Source: JAGLON01 sp041394985 (lineage in GTDB: Bacteria; Zixibacteria; MSB-5A5; GN15; JAAZOE01). Taken from it: a stretch of DNA of 64,000 nucleotides. Of this stretch, positions 29,050 through 38,730 are shown piece by piece (positions within the stretch are counted from its first letter, which is position 1; each line of letters opens with the position of its first letter). The notes under the pieces were generated by a model. That model was not told where the DNA came from. It ran no database searches and worked only from the letters and a program-made list of their open reading frames with translations. The translations under genes and the position numbers were made by a program. The stretch lies in contig JAWLBI010000001.1 of assembly GCA_041394985.1 (NCBI GenBank), forward strand, positions 2,604,001-2,668,000, read 5' to 3'.

Positions 29050-31674
29050 TCAGGACACTTTTTTTCTATCGAGTTCTTCGCGGATCGCCCGTGCGAGTGA
29101 TTTCAACTTGAGCGGTTTTCGAATAAATTCTCCCGCGCCCAGCGATTGAATTTCTTCAATTAGGCGGCTTTCTGCATAACCGGAAATAACGATCGCTTTC
29201 TGGTCGGGATTGAGTTCGAGGGTTGCCCTGTATGTTTCAACCCCATTCATCCCCGGCGGCATAATCATATCAAGAATCAATAAATCGAAGGTATTGTTTT
29301 GCATGAGTTCCAATGCCTGCTCGCCGCTTTCAATAGCCCAGGCGTCATACCCCAGACGCTCCAGCAATTTGAGCGTAACATCCCGCTGAGTCTTATCATC
29401 ATCCACAACCAGAATTTTCTCGACCCCGCCCGGAATGACTTCTCCCTTTCCTTCCGTCGTAATACCTTCTCGGGTCGCCGGTAAATAAATCGTAAAACTC
29501 GACCCTCTCCCCGGTTCACTCTTTAAATTGACATATCCGCCATGATCCTTGACGACGGAATGCACCACACTCAAACCTAATCCGGAACCACGAGTCCTCG
29601 ACGCGGTTTTGGTTGTAAAGAATGGATCATAAATTCTGTCAATGATCTCGGGCTTGATGCCGATACCGTTATCTTTAATAATCACTTTAATATACTCGCC
29701 TTTGGGGACTCCCTCATAAGCATTTTTAGATATATCCGCATAGTGATTTTCCGTGGTAATCCTGATAACACCGTCACCGCCGACCGCATCAATAGCATTG
29801 GCCAGCAGATTGGAAACGACTCGCAGCAATTGAGATGCCCCGCCGATAACATTCAAAAGATCTTTTTGGAGTTCAAGTTCCAACTCGATATGGCCAAGAT
29901 TATCATGATGCTGTAAGATAGCCTGTTCGATCAGAACATTGAGATTGACGACTTCCTGATTATAATGTCCCCTCCGTCCCAGAGTCAATAATTGTGTATT
30001 GATATCGGCAATTTGCTGCGCTGATTTTTCGATATCCTCGATATACTGCAAAATGGGATGATCCGCTGGCAATTCGTCTTTCATTATTTCCGGATATGCC
30101 ATGAGCGGACCGAGTAAATTATTAAAATCATGCGCCACCTGGCCCGCTATTTTACCGGCAGTTTCGAGTCGCTCGGCCCGGCCGCTTAATTCCTGCAGCC
30201 GCTTCATTTCGGTGATATCTCGCGCGATGCCGCAAATGCCGATTACGGAGTTGTCGCCGTTTCGCAACGGTACTTTCACGATATCGCAAGTATACTTGCT
30301 CGTCCCATTGGTGATAAAACACTCCTCATGGACAATTTCTCCTTTGATCACTCGTTGGTCAGAGTCTTCAGCAATACCCCAAATACGATCGGCGAATATT
30401 TCCTTGTCCTGTCTGCCGAGAAACGTCTCCATCGAACAGGAAAACAACCGCGCCATGGCCGGATTCGCAGCCGTATATCGGCACTTGGTATCTTTGAGAA
30501 AAATTCCATCTTCCGCCGCCTCGAAAATGGCGCGAAATCGGGATTCGCTCTGACGCAACGCCTCGCGAGCCTCCATGCGATCAGTCACATCGGAGATAAA
30601 TCCTTCCAGAGCCAATAATTCATTTTTTTCAGAATAGACACCTCGCCCCTGTTCCCAAACCCATTTTATGCGGCCATCGGCAGTATGAATGCGATATTCG
30701 ATTTGGAACGGCAATGAATCGTCCAGGGCCTGTTGAATAACACTCCAGATATATTCCGCATCCTCCTCGACAATAATATCGGCGTACGACAATTTTGTAT
30801 TTCCAATTAACGCCTCCGGACGATATCCCGTTAATTCAAGGCAACCGTCGGAGATGAATTCCATTGTCCAGTTTCTGTCATTTTTACAGCGATAAGCCAG
30901 TCCGGGCAAATTGCTCAACAGAGTTGATAACTGCCGCCGATTCTCCCGAAGAGATGTCTCAGCCTCCAGGCGTTTGGTTATATTAATGCCACTGATTAGG
31001 AGCCCCTTAACATTGCCTTCACCGTCACGAATATACGAATTATACCAGGCAATCATCAGTCGACTGCCGTTCTTGGCCTGTATCTCCGTTTCGCGGTATT
31101 CCTGTAAGAACTTTTCTCCATTTATCGTATGCGAAATTTCAGCTTTTGCAAGTTCTCGCATTTCCTCAGGTACCAGTAAATCGACGAAGTTTTTGCCGAT
31201 TGCTTCCTGGGCGGTATAACCAAATACTTCACACGCTCGACGGTTGATTAATGTAATTTTCTGGTCAGCATCGATAGAAATGAGTATAACGCCGGCAATA
31301 TCTATGAAATGGTGAGCAAATCCTTCAGATTCCACAACTTTTTTCTGAGCCTGGGACAATCTCCCCCGGAGTCGAATAACGAATTCGCCAAATCCGATCA
31401 ATATAAAGAGGAGAACAAGCCGGTGATATATCTCAAGAGCCGGGACTTTAAATATCATGCTGTCCCAAAAGCCCTGATTGTAAAAAAAAGCGCTGTCCAT
31501 CGCCCCGTCAATGACACAGAGCAATAACCAGGCTAATAAGGTAAATAACACCCCGCGCAAAGAAAGTTGCATACGACCCCTCAAGTGCGTATTCAGCCAT
31601 CCCCTTTTACTGTAATAATGTCCGGCAAGAAGTAGCAAAAGGAAAGCGATCGCGGGCGATTCGATTAGAATCAA
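29050..31674 (-). CDS. hybrid sensor histidine kinase with PAS domains and C-terminal receiver
   Basis: 874 residues; the start chosen here is a TTG at 31674 after GGCGG, so the true start is uncertain. Hydrophobic N-terminal segments (about 1-100) form a membrane sensor region. Three or more PAS/PAC modules follow (about 110-240, 245-370, 375-500), with QLSTLLSNLPGLAY and RFRAIFEAAEDGIFL. The HisKA box is QVAHDFNNLLGPL. The HATPase has VVSNLLANAIDAVG, IKDNGIGIKPE and GSGLGLSVVHSVV. The receiver has ILVVDDDKTQ, phospho-Asp in LLILDMIMPPG, and FIRKP. It is divergent from the double-receiver gene at 31822, a likely partner. The stimulus is unknown. Confidence 0.88.
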   Translation of the reverse strand: MILIESPAIAFLLLLLAGHYYSKRGWLNTHLRGRMQLSLRGVLFTLLAWLLLCVIDGAMDSAFFYNQGFWDSMIFKVPALEIYHRLVLLFILIGFGEFVIRLRGRLSQAQKKVVESEGFAHHFIDIAGVILISIDADQKITLINRRACEVFGYTAQEAIGKNFVDLLVPEEMRELAKAEISHTINGEKFLQEYRETEIQAKNGSRLMIAWYNSYIRDGEGNVKGLLISGINITKRLEAETSLRENRRQLSTLLSNLPGLAYRCKNDRNWTMEFISDGCLELTGYRPEALIGNTKLSYADIIVEEDAEYIWSVIQQALDDSLPFQIEYRIHTADGRIKWVWEQGRGVYSEKNELLALEGFISDVTDRMEAREALRQSESRFRAIFEAAEDGIFLKDTKCRYTAANPAMARLFSCSMETFLGRQDKEIFADRIWGIAEDSDQRVIKGEIVHEECFITNGTSKYTCDIVKVPLRNGDNSVIGICGIARDITEMKRLQELSGRAERLETAGKIAGQVAHDFNNLLGPLMAYPEIMKDELPADHPILQYIEDIEKSAQQIADINTQLLTLGRRGHYNQEVVNLNVLIEQAILQHHDNLGHIELELELQKDLLNVIGGASQLLRVVSNLLANAIDAVGGDGVIRITTENHYADISKNAYEGVPKGEYIKVIIKDNGIGIKPEIIDRIYDPFFTTKTASRTRGSGLGLSVVHSVVKDHGGYVNLKSEPGRGSSFTIYLPATREGITTEGKGEVIPGGVEKILVVDDDKTQRDVTLKLLERLGYDAWAIESGEQALELMQNNTFDLLILDMIMPPGMNGVETYRATLELNPDQKAIVISGYAESRLIEEIQSLGAGEFIRKPLKLKSLARAIREELDRKKVS

Positions 31675-31779
31675 CCGCCGCTAATCATAATACGCAAGTA
31701 AAACCATTTTCATCATAATTGGCAATAAAAAATATTATGAGGAGTGCCCGACATGCCGAAAAATACAATACCTTCTATA

Positions 31780-31807
31780 TTGTAATTTATTTAAAATATC
31801 GTATATT
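31780..31807 (+). promoter_or_regulatory. putative promoter of the double-receiver gene
   Basis: TTGTAA, 16 bp, TATATT, only about 15 bp before ATG 31822, so a short leader. Confidence 0.45.
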
Positions 31808-31821
31808 TTGTCAGGGGATAT

Positions 31822-32571
31822 ATGGTTATCAATAAGGCAAAAATAGTACTGGTGGCCGACGATTCCGACCAGATGAAAATGCTCATCGAGGCTTTGGAAT
31901 CCGGAAAACACTCCGTTATCACCATTAAATCTCTCGATTTCGCGGTCGAGTTCGTCAAAAAGAATGAAATTAATATTTTAATCATCGATATCGGGCACGT
32001 TGATGGAAATGCCGGGGCCATGATTCAAGCCATCCGCGATGCGAAACCGGAAATCAGCATTATCCTCATCACCGGACAACCGCCCGCGGAAATAGCTTCT
32101 TCCATTACCGTCGATGGAATCGTCTCAAAACCGTTCCGCATAAGCCATATCGAGGAGCTAATCAGAAAGTCTATCAAAAAGCACCCGGTCGAGGCCGACA
32201 CCACAAACAGTATTCTCGTCGTCGACGATGACGATATCTTCAGAACCCTCCTCATTCGCTCCCTTAAAATCGCCAACTACAATGCTCTTGGCGCCAGTGA
32301 CGGCAAAATGGCCATGGATATTCTCAAACAGCAAAAAGTCTCCTTTGTCATTGCCGATGTCAATATGCCCTACCTTGATGGAGTCAGCCTCCTGAAACAT
32401 ATTAAAACGGACTGGCCTCATATTCCCGTCATTCTCATTACCGGATATTACTCCGCAGGTGAAAGTCCGACATCAGAGGAAACAGTCCCTGACGGATTTT
32501 TAATGAAACCGTTTAAGATCAATAACATAATCGAATTATTGGACTCGATTTCCCGCCGCTCCGACGACTGA
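31822..32571 (+). CDS. double receiver-domain response regulator
   Basis: 249 residues made of two CheY-like domains (about 6-118 and 128-246) with no output domain. Domain 1: LVADDSDQ, phospho-Asp in ILIIDIGHVDG, ILITG and VSKPF. Domain 2: ILVVDDDDIF, FVIADVNMPYLDG, ILITGYY and LMKPF. Both retain the acidic pocket, phospho-Asp, Thr and Lys, so both should be phosphorylatable. Divergently transcribed from the hybrid kinase gene; a phosphorelay between them is inferred. A spacer of about 145 bp with one promoter separates it from the FHA phosphatase gene. Confidence 0.88.
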   Translation: MVINKAKIVLVADDSDQMKMLIEALESGKHSVITIKSLDFAVEFVKKNEINILIIDIGHVDGNAGAMIQAIRDAKPEISIILITGQPPAEIASSITVDGIVSKPFRISHIEELIRKSIKKHPVEADTTNSILVVDDDDIFRTLLIRSLKIANYNALGASDGKMAMDILKQQKVSFVIADVNMPYLDGVSLLKHIKTDWPHIPVILITGYYSAGESPTSEETVPDGFLMKPFKINNIIELLDSISRRSDD

Positions 32572-32601
32572 ATTCAGCCTCCATTTTAGCCTAATTTTTG
32601 T

Positions 32602-32629
32602 TTGCACAGACCGGACTCTCGTATATATT
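32602..32629 (+). promoter_or_regulatory. putative promoter of the phosphatase-kinase operon
   Basis: TTGCAC, 16 bp, TATATT, about 87 bp before ATG 32717. Confidence 0.5.
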
Positions 32630-32716
32630 CAAGACTGTGCATTTTTATCGATGACAGTTTAATAAGTCGCCCCTTATCGTAAATGGCGGCATTGCGAAAC
32701 AATACCGGAGACATAA

Positions 32717-34357
32717 ATGGCCAAGCTGATAGGAACGGACGAAAATAAATATTACACATGGGAGCTTAAACCGGGCGCATATACCGTCGGCCGAAAAACC
32801 TCGTGCGATTTTTGCATAAATGATAAAACCGTGTCGAGGCATCATGCCACGATAGAAGTCGCCGCCGATAATACGATCTCCGTTACGGATATGGGAAGCC
32901 ATAACGGAACGACCATTAATGGCGTCGCCATCGACTCCGCCGCCCCGCTCAATACCGGTGATCGCATCCAGTTCGGTTCAACCGATTTTAAAATAGTGGC
33001 CGATGAAGACGAAGGCCTGTCCGCCGTCAACAAAGCTACCCTAATCGCCGATTTCGATCCCGAAAAATCCGTCATGCTCTCGGTTTCGGAAGCAATGAAA
33101 CCGCTTCCCAATCGCGTTGCCGACATGCCCGATTTGCTTCCGACAATCTTCGAGATGGCGAAAATGCTTGTCATGGACGAACCACAGGAAACGATGCTTG
33201 AACGGTCACTCGAACTGGTCGGCAAGGTCATTCCATCCGATCGTCTCGCCGTCCTTATGACCACGGAAAACGGTACTGACGTCTATACCGCGGCCTGCTG
33301 TCGTTCCGGCGCCGAGGACCCTGGCTATTTTTCGCTGTCCCAAACCATCCTGAATGATATCCTGACGAATAAAAACTCAATTCTCATCGACGATGCCCGC
33401 CACGACCCGCGCTTTGCCGAAAAGGAATCTATTATTTCCTCAGCCCTGCGCTCGGCCATGGCCGTGCCGCTGTTTGATGAAAACAAAGTTTTCGGCATTC
33501 TCTACGCGGATACCACCAACCCTATCCGCCGTTACAATGATGACTTCCTCCGCCTGTTCGCGACTATGGGCAATATCATTGCCTCCCGACTGGCCAACTA
33601 TGCCCTGCTTGAGGAGCGCGAGGAAAAACGTATTTTCGAGGCCGAACTCGAGAGAGCCGCTCAAATCCAAAAGGCGCTCGTCAACACGAAGGCGCCCGAT
33701 TTTAACGGCTACTCAATTTGCGCCTTTCAGGAACAGTGCAAAGCTGTCGGCGGCGACCTTTTCGATTTCACAATTCTGCCGGATGGCCGCCTGTTATTCC
33801 TGCTTGCCGATGTCAGCGGCAAAGGTATGGGCGCGGCCCTGCTTATGTCAAATATCCTGGCCTCGTTCCGCATCCTGTATGATGACTCATTTGAGCTTGC
33901 CGCCGCGGTGAAAAAGGTGTCCCTGCAGATGTTCCGGCACAGCTCCACCGATCATTTCGCCACGCTGTTCATCGGTGTCCTCGATAACTCGACGCACACG
34001 CTGACATATATCAACGCCGGACACAACCCTCCCCTGCTGACCCGCAAAAACGGCAAGCTCGATTTCCTCGAACCCTCCGGCATGATGATCGGGGCCTTCG
34101 ATTTCTGCAGTTGGGGCGAAAACACGACGCAGTTCAATCCCGGCGATATGCTGACCATCTTCACCGACGGCGTCACCGAAGCGGGCGCGGAAGAAGAAGA
34201 ATACTCCGATGAACGACTGGAAAAACTCGTTGTCGAACATAGAAATGAAACTCCCAAATCACTAACGCGTACTATCATGATGGATGTCGACGATTTTATC
34301 GGCGATGCGCCGCGATCCGACGATATTACCATGATTGTTATCAAGAGGGATGAATAA
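32717..34357 (+). CDS. FHA-GAF-PP2C (SpoIIE-type) protein serine phosphatase
   Basis: 546 residues; ATG with GGAG upstream. FHA domain (about 5-95) with VGRKTSCDFCI, VSRHHA and SHNGTTING, which binds phosphothreonine. GAF domain (about 140-300). A helical linker (ELERAAQIQKALV) leads to the SpoIIE/PP2C catalytic domain (about 330-545) with GGDLFDF, LADVSGKGMGAALLMS, AGHNPPLL, FTDGVTEA and a final DDITMIVI; the metal-binding Asp residues are present. Its stop overlaps the next start (TAATG), so it is made together with the kinase that follows. Its FHA domain may read the phosphorylation state set by that kinase. Confidence 0.9.
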   Translation: MAKLIGTDENKYYTWELKPGAYTVGRKTSCDFCINDKTVSRHHATIEVAADNTISVTDMGSHNGTTINGVAIDSAAPLNTGDRIQFGSTDFKIVADEDEGLSAVNKATLIADFDPEKSVMLSVSEAMKPLPNRVADMPDLLPTIFEMAKMLVMDEPQETMLERSLELVGKVIPSDRLAVLMTTENGTDVYTAACCRSGAEDPGYFSLSQTILNDILTNKNSILIDDARHDPRFAEKESIISSALRSAMAVPLFDENKVFGILYADTTNPIRRYNDDFLRLFATMGNIIASRLANYALLEEREEKRIFEAELERAAQIQKALVNTKAPDFNGYSICAFQEQCKAVGGDLFDFTILPDGRLLFLLADVSGKGMGAALLMSNILASFRILYDDSFELAAAVKKVSLQMFRHSSTDHFATLFIGVLDNSTHTLTYINAGHNPPLLTRKNGKLDFLEPSGMMIGAFDFCSWGENTTQFNPGDMLTIFTDGVTEAGAEEEEYSDERLEKLVVEHRNETPKSLTRTIMMDVDDFIGDAPRSDDITMIVIKRDE

Positions 34358-37350
34358 TGTTAGAGTCCGGACAACAACTGGCTCACTTCAAGATTATTAA
34401 AAAACTCGGAGCCGGCGGCATGGGCGAGGTGTACCTTGCCGAAGACACGAATCTCAAGCGTAAAGTGGCGCTGAAACTTCTCCTCTCCGAGTATTTCGAA
34501 GATAAAGAGCGAAAAGAGCGCTTCCAGCGCGAAGCCCGAACCGCGGCCCAGATTTCTCATCCCAATGTCATGTCGATCTTCGATATCGGTACCGCTCCCG
34601 AACCGGGAACGGGACGCGAGATGAACTATATCGTCATGGAATATGTCGACGGACTGTCGTTGTCGCAATATATCGCCCAGAACGGATGTGAAATGGGCGA
34701 AATTATTTTCCTGGCTGAGCATATTGCGGCAGGTCTCGCGGCGGCGCACAAAATCAATGTCGTGCACCGCGATATCAAGATGAGCAATATCCTTGTCGAC
34801 GATTCGAACCAGCCGAAGATTCTCGACTTCGGTCTGGCCAAACCGGTCGCCCCGGTTCAAATGGAAGGCGATTCCGAGACCACCGACACAATTTCTCAGG
34901 AATTAACCAAAGCCGGTAAAATCGTCGGCACTGTATCGTATATGTCGCCCGAACAGATAAAGGGAGAACCGGTCGACAGTCGCTGTGACATCTTTGCCTT
35001 CGGTATTCTCCTCTATCGTATGGCGACAGGCGATTCCCCCTTCGAAAGCGATACTAATGTCTCGACGATGGCCAAAATCCTGGAATCTCAACCGGAATCC
35101 CCACGCATTAAAAATAACCAGGTGCCGCCGGAACTGGAACGCATTATAAGGAAGTGTCTCCAGAAAAAACCGGATGACCGCTATCAGGACACTCGTGACC
35201 TCGTCGTCGATCTGCGAAATCTCCGCCGCCAATATGACAGCGGCCTATCGAGCGACATCTCGGCCCTGCATGGAGTCCAAACGGTAGAAATCGAAAAGCC
35301 GAAGAAATCCGGTCCCTCGATTAAGGCCATTATTGCCTATGGCGTTATTGGTATTATTGCATTAGTGCTTCTCCTTGATTTCTTCGAAGGTGATGGCTCC
35401 AAGTCAAAAAGCTCCGGCCTTTATGCGGACGAAAACGCTCTGGCGATTCTCGGCTTCGAAAACAAGACCGGCGATTCGGAACTTGACTGGCTGCAAACCG
35501 GACTTCCTGAAATACTCCAGACCGATCTTGCGCAAAGCAACGCCCTCACGATTATCAGCCGCGACCGTGTCGTTGAAAGTATTGATGGTGCATCCAAATC
35601 CGGAACCGGATTTCAGCACGAAGAGTGCATTAAGGCCGCGAATAATCTCGGCGCCAAACACGCCCTGTCAGGGACTTTTTATAAATTAGGCGACAAAATC
35701 CGTATCGACTCGCGCCTCGAGGAACTATCCACCGGGAAAATTATCTCGACAGTAAAAGTAGTCGGCAGTGATCCTTTCGTTCTGGTCGATAGTCTGACAA
35801 CGAAACTCGCGACTGCGCTGGGCATAAATGCCGACGCATCATCATCGGATGTCGCGAAGATCACATCGTCGAATCCGGAAGCATATAAAAAGTATATCGA
35901 GGGACTGCAAGTCTTCAATATTGGTATGTACGATGCCTCGGTCGATGTCTTCAAGGAAGCGATTGCACTGGACTCCACGTTTGCCCTCCCCTATATGCGG
36001 ATCGGCATGGCACGAGTTTTCACCGGCAAGAATACCGAGGGCGCTCAGTGGTTTGCACAGGCAATGCAATATGCGGATCGTCTGCCGATCCGCGAGCGCA
36101 ATCTGCTCGACGTCTATTCCGACCTGTGGCTGTCGCCCAATTTCGATAATGCATTCACGAAAATGGAAACGCTGGTCAAGAACTATCCTGATGATGCTGA
36201 AATGCGCACCCTCTATGCTCTCATGGTCTCATTGTTCCGGCAGGATTCGACCGCAGCCTATGCACATTTCGATACTGTACTTCAAACATCACCGCGTAAT
36301 CTGTTCTGCCTCGCCCAGTATATCGATATGCGTCTGAAGTACGAACAATACGATCTGGCGGAAGAGGCGGCCGAGAAACTCCTGAAGTACTACCCACAAT
36401 CTCCATCGCCATATGCTCTGCTTTCCCGTATCGCGTTCGCGACCAAAGATATGGATCGCGCCATTGAAATGCTCGAAAAACAATATGAAGTGTACGATCG
36501 CAGCAGTGAACCGCTCTTTGACATCTATGAGGCGTATATAAATAAAAGAGATTTTGAAAAGGCCGAAATCTACGCCGAAAAAGTCCTGCAAAAAAGCCCG
36601 AACGATCCATTCGAGCTGGGCCGCTACTACAATTTAAAATCGGCGCTCGCCCTTTGGAATGGTCAATTCAAACAAAGCCTTAAATTTGAATTCCGCGCCC
36701 TGGATCAATTCTTAATTATAGGGGACAGTAATCTCGTCGCCGGGAAATATAACAGCATTTCCAACCTCTATGACCGCATCGGTGAAACCGACAGCAGCCT
36801 GTATTATGCCGACAAGGGATATGAATGGTCGACGCTGTTCAGTAAACTTGATTACCCCTTCAAATTGATCGATCGGGACAGAACCTTGATTGACACGGCC
36901 CGCGTTTTATTAAATCATATTATAGAAGAATTCAAGATACGCCTGCCTGAGGAATTTTGGCCGATGGCCGATGGATTACTGGATGCATTCGAGGGCGAGG
37001 CCAGTGGCGATACGCTGGCGATGATCGACGCCTTCATGAAAGTGTACAATGTAAATCCTCAGAATAACAAAGGAATCCTTCGCTCCAATGCCTATCTGCA
37101 GGCACGGATCGGACAATACGATGCGGCGATCAAGGTTCTCGATAACTACAGAACCGATCCTACAACATCGACTTCCGGTTATACGACCGGAATGTCGCTG
37201 TATTATCTCGGCATATCATATGAAGGAATCGGTGACACAAAAAAGGCCATTGAATCCTATCAGAAGATGCTCGAATTCTGGGGCCATCCCGACATCGAAA
37301 TCGAAGCGATTGCCGATGCCAAAAAGCGACTGGCTAATCTGACCAGTTAG
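34357..37350 (+). CDS. transmembrane Ser/Thr protein kinase with TolB-like and TPR domains
   Basis: 997 residues. Kinase domain about 11-290: Gly-rich loop GAGGMG (18-23), K40 in VALK, catalytic VVHRDIKMSN (HRD 137-139), DFG at 157-159 and GTVSYMSPEQ in the activation segment. All key residues are present, so it should be active. One membrane helix (about 324-344, IIAYGVIGIIALVLLLDFF) separates it from an outer part. That part starts with a TolB/CsgG-like N-terminal segment (ALAILGFENKTGD...IISRDRV) and continues with TPR-like repeats to the C-terminus. The start overlaps the phosphatase stop by 1 bp, giving a matched kinase/phosphatase pair. Confidence 0.92.
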   Translation: MLESGQQLAHFKIIKKLGAGGMGEVYLAEDTNLKRKVALKLLLSEYFEDKERKERFQREARTAAQISHPNVMSIFDIGTAPEPGTGREMNYIVMEYVDGLSLSQYIAQNGCEMGEIIFLAEHIAAGLAAAHKINVVHRDIKMSNILVDDSNQPKILDFGLAKPVAPVQMEGDSETTDTISQELTKAGKIVGTVSYMSPEQIKGEPVDSRCDIFAFGILLYRMATGDSPFESDTNVSTMAKILESQPESPRIKNNQVPPELERIIRKCLQKKPDDRYQDTRDLVVDLRNLRRQYDSGLSSDISALHGVQTVEIEKPKKSGPSIKAIIAYGVIGIIALVLLLDFFEGDGSKSKSSGLYADENALAILGFENKTGDSELDWLQTGLPEILQTDLAQSNALTIISRDRVVESIDGASKSGTGFQHEECIKAANNLGAKHALSGTFYKLGDKIRIDSRLEELSTGKIISTVKVVGSDPFVLVDSLTTKLATALGINADASSSDVAKITSSNPEAYKKYIEGLQVFNIGMYDASVDVFKEAIALDSTFALPYMRIGMARVFTGKNTEGAQWFAQAMQYADRLPIRERNLLDVYSDLWLSPNFDNAFTKMETLVKNYPDDAEMRTLYALMVSLFRQDSTAAYAHFDTVLQTSPRNLFCLAQYIDMRLKYEQYDLAEEAAEKLLKYYPQSPSPYALLSRIAFATKDMDRAIEMLEKQYEVYDRSSEPLFDIYEAYINKRDFEKAEIYAEKVLQKSPNDPFELGRYYNLKSALALWNGQFKQSLKFEFRALDQFLIIGDSNLVAGKYNSISNLYDRIGETDSSLYYADKGYEWSTLFSKLDYPFKLIDRDRTLIDTARVLLNHIIEEFKIRLPEEFWPMADGLLDAFEGEASGDTLAMIDAFMKVYNVNPQNNKGILRSNAYLQARIGQYDAAIKVLDNYRTDPTTSTSGYTTGMSLYYLGISYEGIGDTKKAIESYQKMLEFWGHPDIEIEAIADAKKRLANLTS

Positions 37351-37377
37351 TTTTCCTTACCATATTCGCAAAACTCG

Positions 37378-37411
37378 CCGGGCGGACCCGTCTCCGCCCG
37401 GTTTTCTTTTT
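37378..37411 (+). terminator. rho-independent terminator
   Basis: CCGGGCGGA-CCCGTC-TCCGCCCGG followed by TTTTCTTTTT. Confidence 0.87.
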
Positions 37412-37417
37412 GTCCTC

Positions 37418-37446
37418 TTGACAATACTACCAATTGTTTTTACAAT
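37418..37446 (+). promoter_or_regulatory. putative promoter of the flavodiiron gene
   Basis: Consensus TTGACA, 17 bp, TACAAT, 45 bp before ATG 37492. Confidence 0.6.
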
Positions 37447-37491
37447 CCTCCCAACTATAGATTTTGATTTGAAAAAGAAAGGCACCTCGCC

Positions 37492-38673
37492 ATGTCAACA
37501 TATGCCATACCTGAAATAACCCCAGGCGTTTATGCCGTCGGCTCCAAGGATTGGAAACGACGCATTTTTGACTGTATCGCCGCCACTCCGCAGGGAACGA
37601 CCTATAATACCTATCTTGTCAGAGGCGCCGACAAAACGGCATTGATCGACACTATTCATAAGGACTTCAAAGACGACCTGTCCGGCAAAATCAACCAGAT
37701 TCTCGGCAGCCATGCCATTGACTATGTGATCATGAATCATGCCGAACCCGACCATGCCGGTTCGATCATGCATATCCTTAATCAATGCAGTGCTAAATTA
37801 TTGTGTACCAAGAAGGGCGCCGAGTTAGCTCAAGTATACTATGACGTCCCGGACGACAGGATTCAAGTCGTCGCCGATGGTGAAACGATTGATCTGGGCG
37901 GCAAATCGCTCACCTTTATTCACGCTCCGTTTATCCACTGGCCGGAAACCATGATGACCTGGCTGGCCGAAGACGGCGTGTTGTTCTCATGCGACTTTTT
38001 CAGCGCGCACAATACTATCGGCGACTTCGATACGGAATCCGAGGACATCATCCATTGGGCCAGAAAATACTATGCCGAAATCATGATGCCCCTGGCCAAG
38101 ATGGGCCGCATGGCGATGGCGAAACTTAAAAACCTCGATATCAAATTCATCGCGCCCTCGCACGGCCCGATCTATCGCGATCCCTCCAAAATCATGGCGC
38201 ATTATACCGATTGGACGAACGAGAAAACCGCCCCGAAGGCTATCATTCTGTATACGAGCATGTATACATTCACCGAGAAAATCGCACTGACTATTGCCGA
38301 GAATCTCAAGAATCAGGGAATTATTGTCGGCGCCTATGATATGGTCAACACCGATGCTGCCGAACTCATCAATCAACTGCTGGATACTCGAGCGTTAATA
38401 ATAGCCTCCCCTACACTGCTCGGCAATATTCACCCGGTCATTCAGTATGGCATGATTCTTATAAAAACGCTGCGCCCGCCGATCAAGTACGGTCTTTTCG
38501 TCAATAACTACGGCTGGGGAAAATCTGCGACTCGCTTTGGTGTGGAATTCTTCGAACAGGCCAAGATTGACAGCATCGGCGTTATAGAAATCAACGGCAA
38601 ACCGGGCGACGAGGACTTCGCCAACATCACCGAGGCCTCAGAAATACTGGCCAAGAAAATTCTGGCTGATTAA
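37492..38673 (+). CDS. flavodiiron protein (A-type flavoprotein, FprA-like)
   Basis: 393 residues, the size of the minimal two-domain family. The N-terminal metallo-beta-lactamase-like diiron domain has ligands H83, E85, D87 and H88 in NHAEPDHAG, H149 in FIHWPE, D168 in SCDFF and H224 in APSHGPIY. A C-terminal flavodoxin domain (about 250-390, TSMYTFTEKIA; ASPTLLGN; FVNNYGWG) binds FMN. The enzyme reduces O2 to water and/or NO to N2O without releasing radicals and points to oxygen or nitrosative defence in an anaerobe or microaerophile. No rubredoxin lies next to it here. Confidence 0.93.
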   Translation: MSTYAIPEITPGVYAVGSKDWKRRIFDCIAATPQGTTYNTYLVRGADKTALIDTIHKDFKDDLSGKINQILGSHAIDYVIMNHAEPDHAGSIMHILNQCSAKLLCTKKGAELAQVYYDVPDDRIQVVADGETIDLGGKSLTFIHAPFIHWPETMMTWLAEDGVLFSCDFFSAHNTIGDFDTESEDIIHWARKYYAEIMMPLAKMGRMAMAKLKNLDIKFIAPSHGPIYRDPSKIMAHYTDWTNEKTAPKAIILYTSMYTFTEKIALTIAENLKNQGIIVGAYDMVNTDAAELINQLLDTRALIIASPTLLGNIHPVIQYGMILIKTLRPPIKYGLFVNNYGWGKSATRFGVEFFEQAKIDSIGVIEINGKPGDEDFANITEASEILAKKILAD

Positions 38674-38730
38674 ATAAATTAAAGGCACAGCATTCTCCCC
38701 CTCCTTACTTAGGAGGGGATTGGAGGGAGA

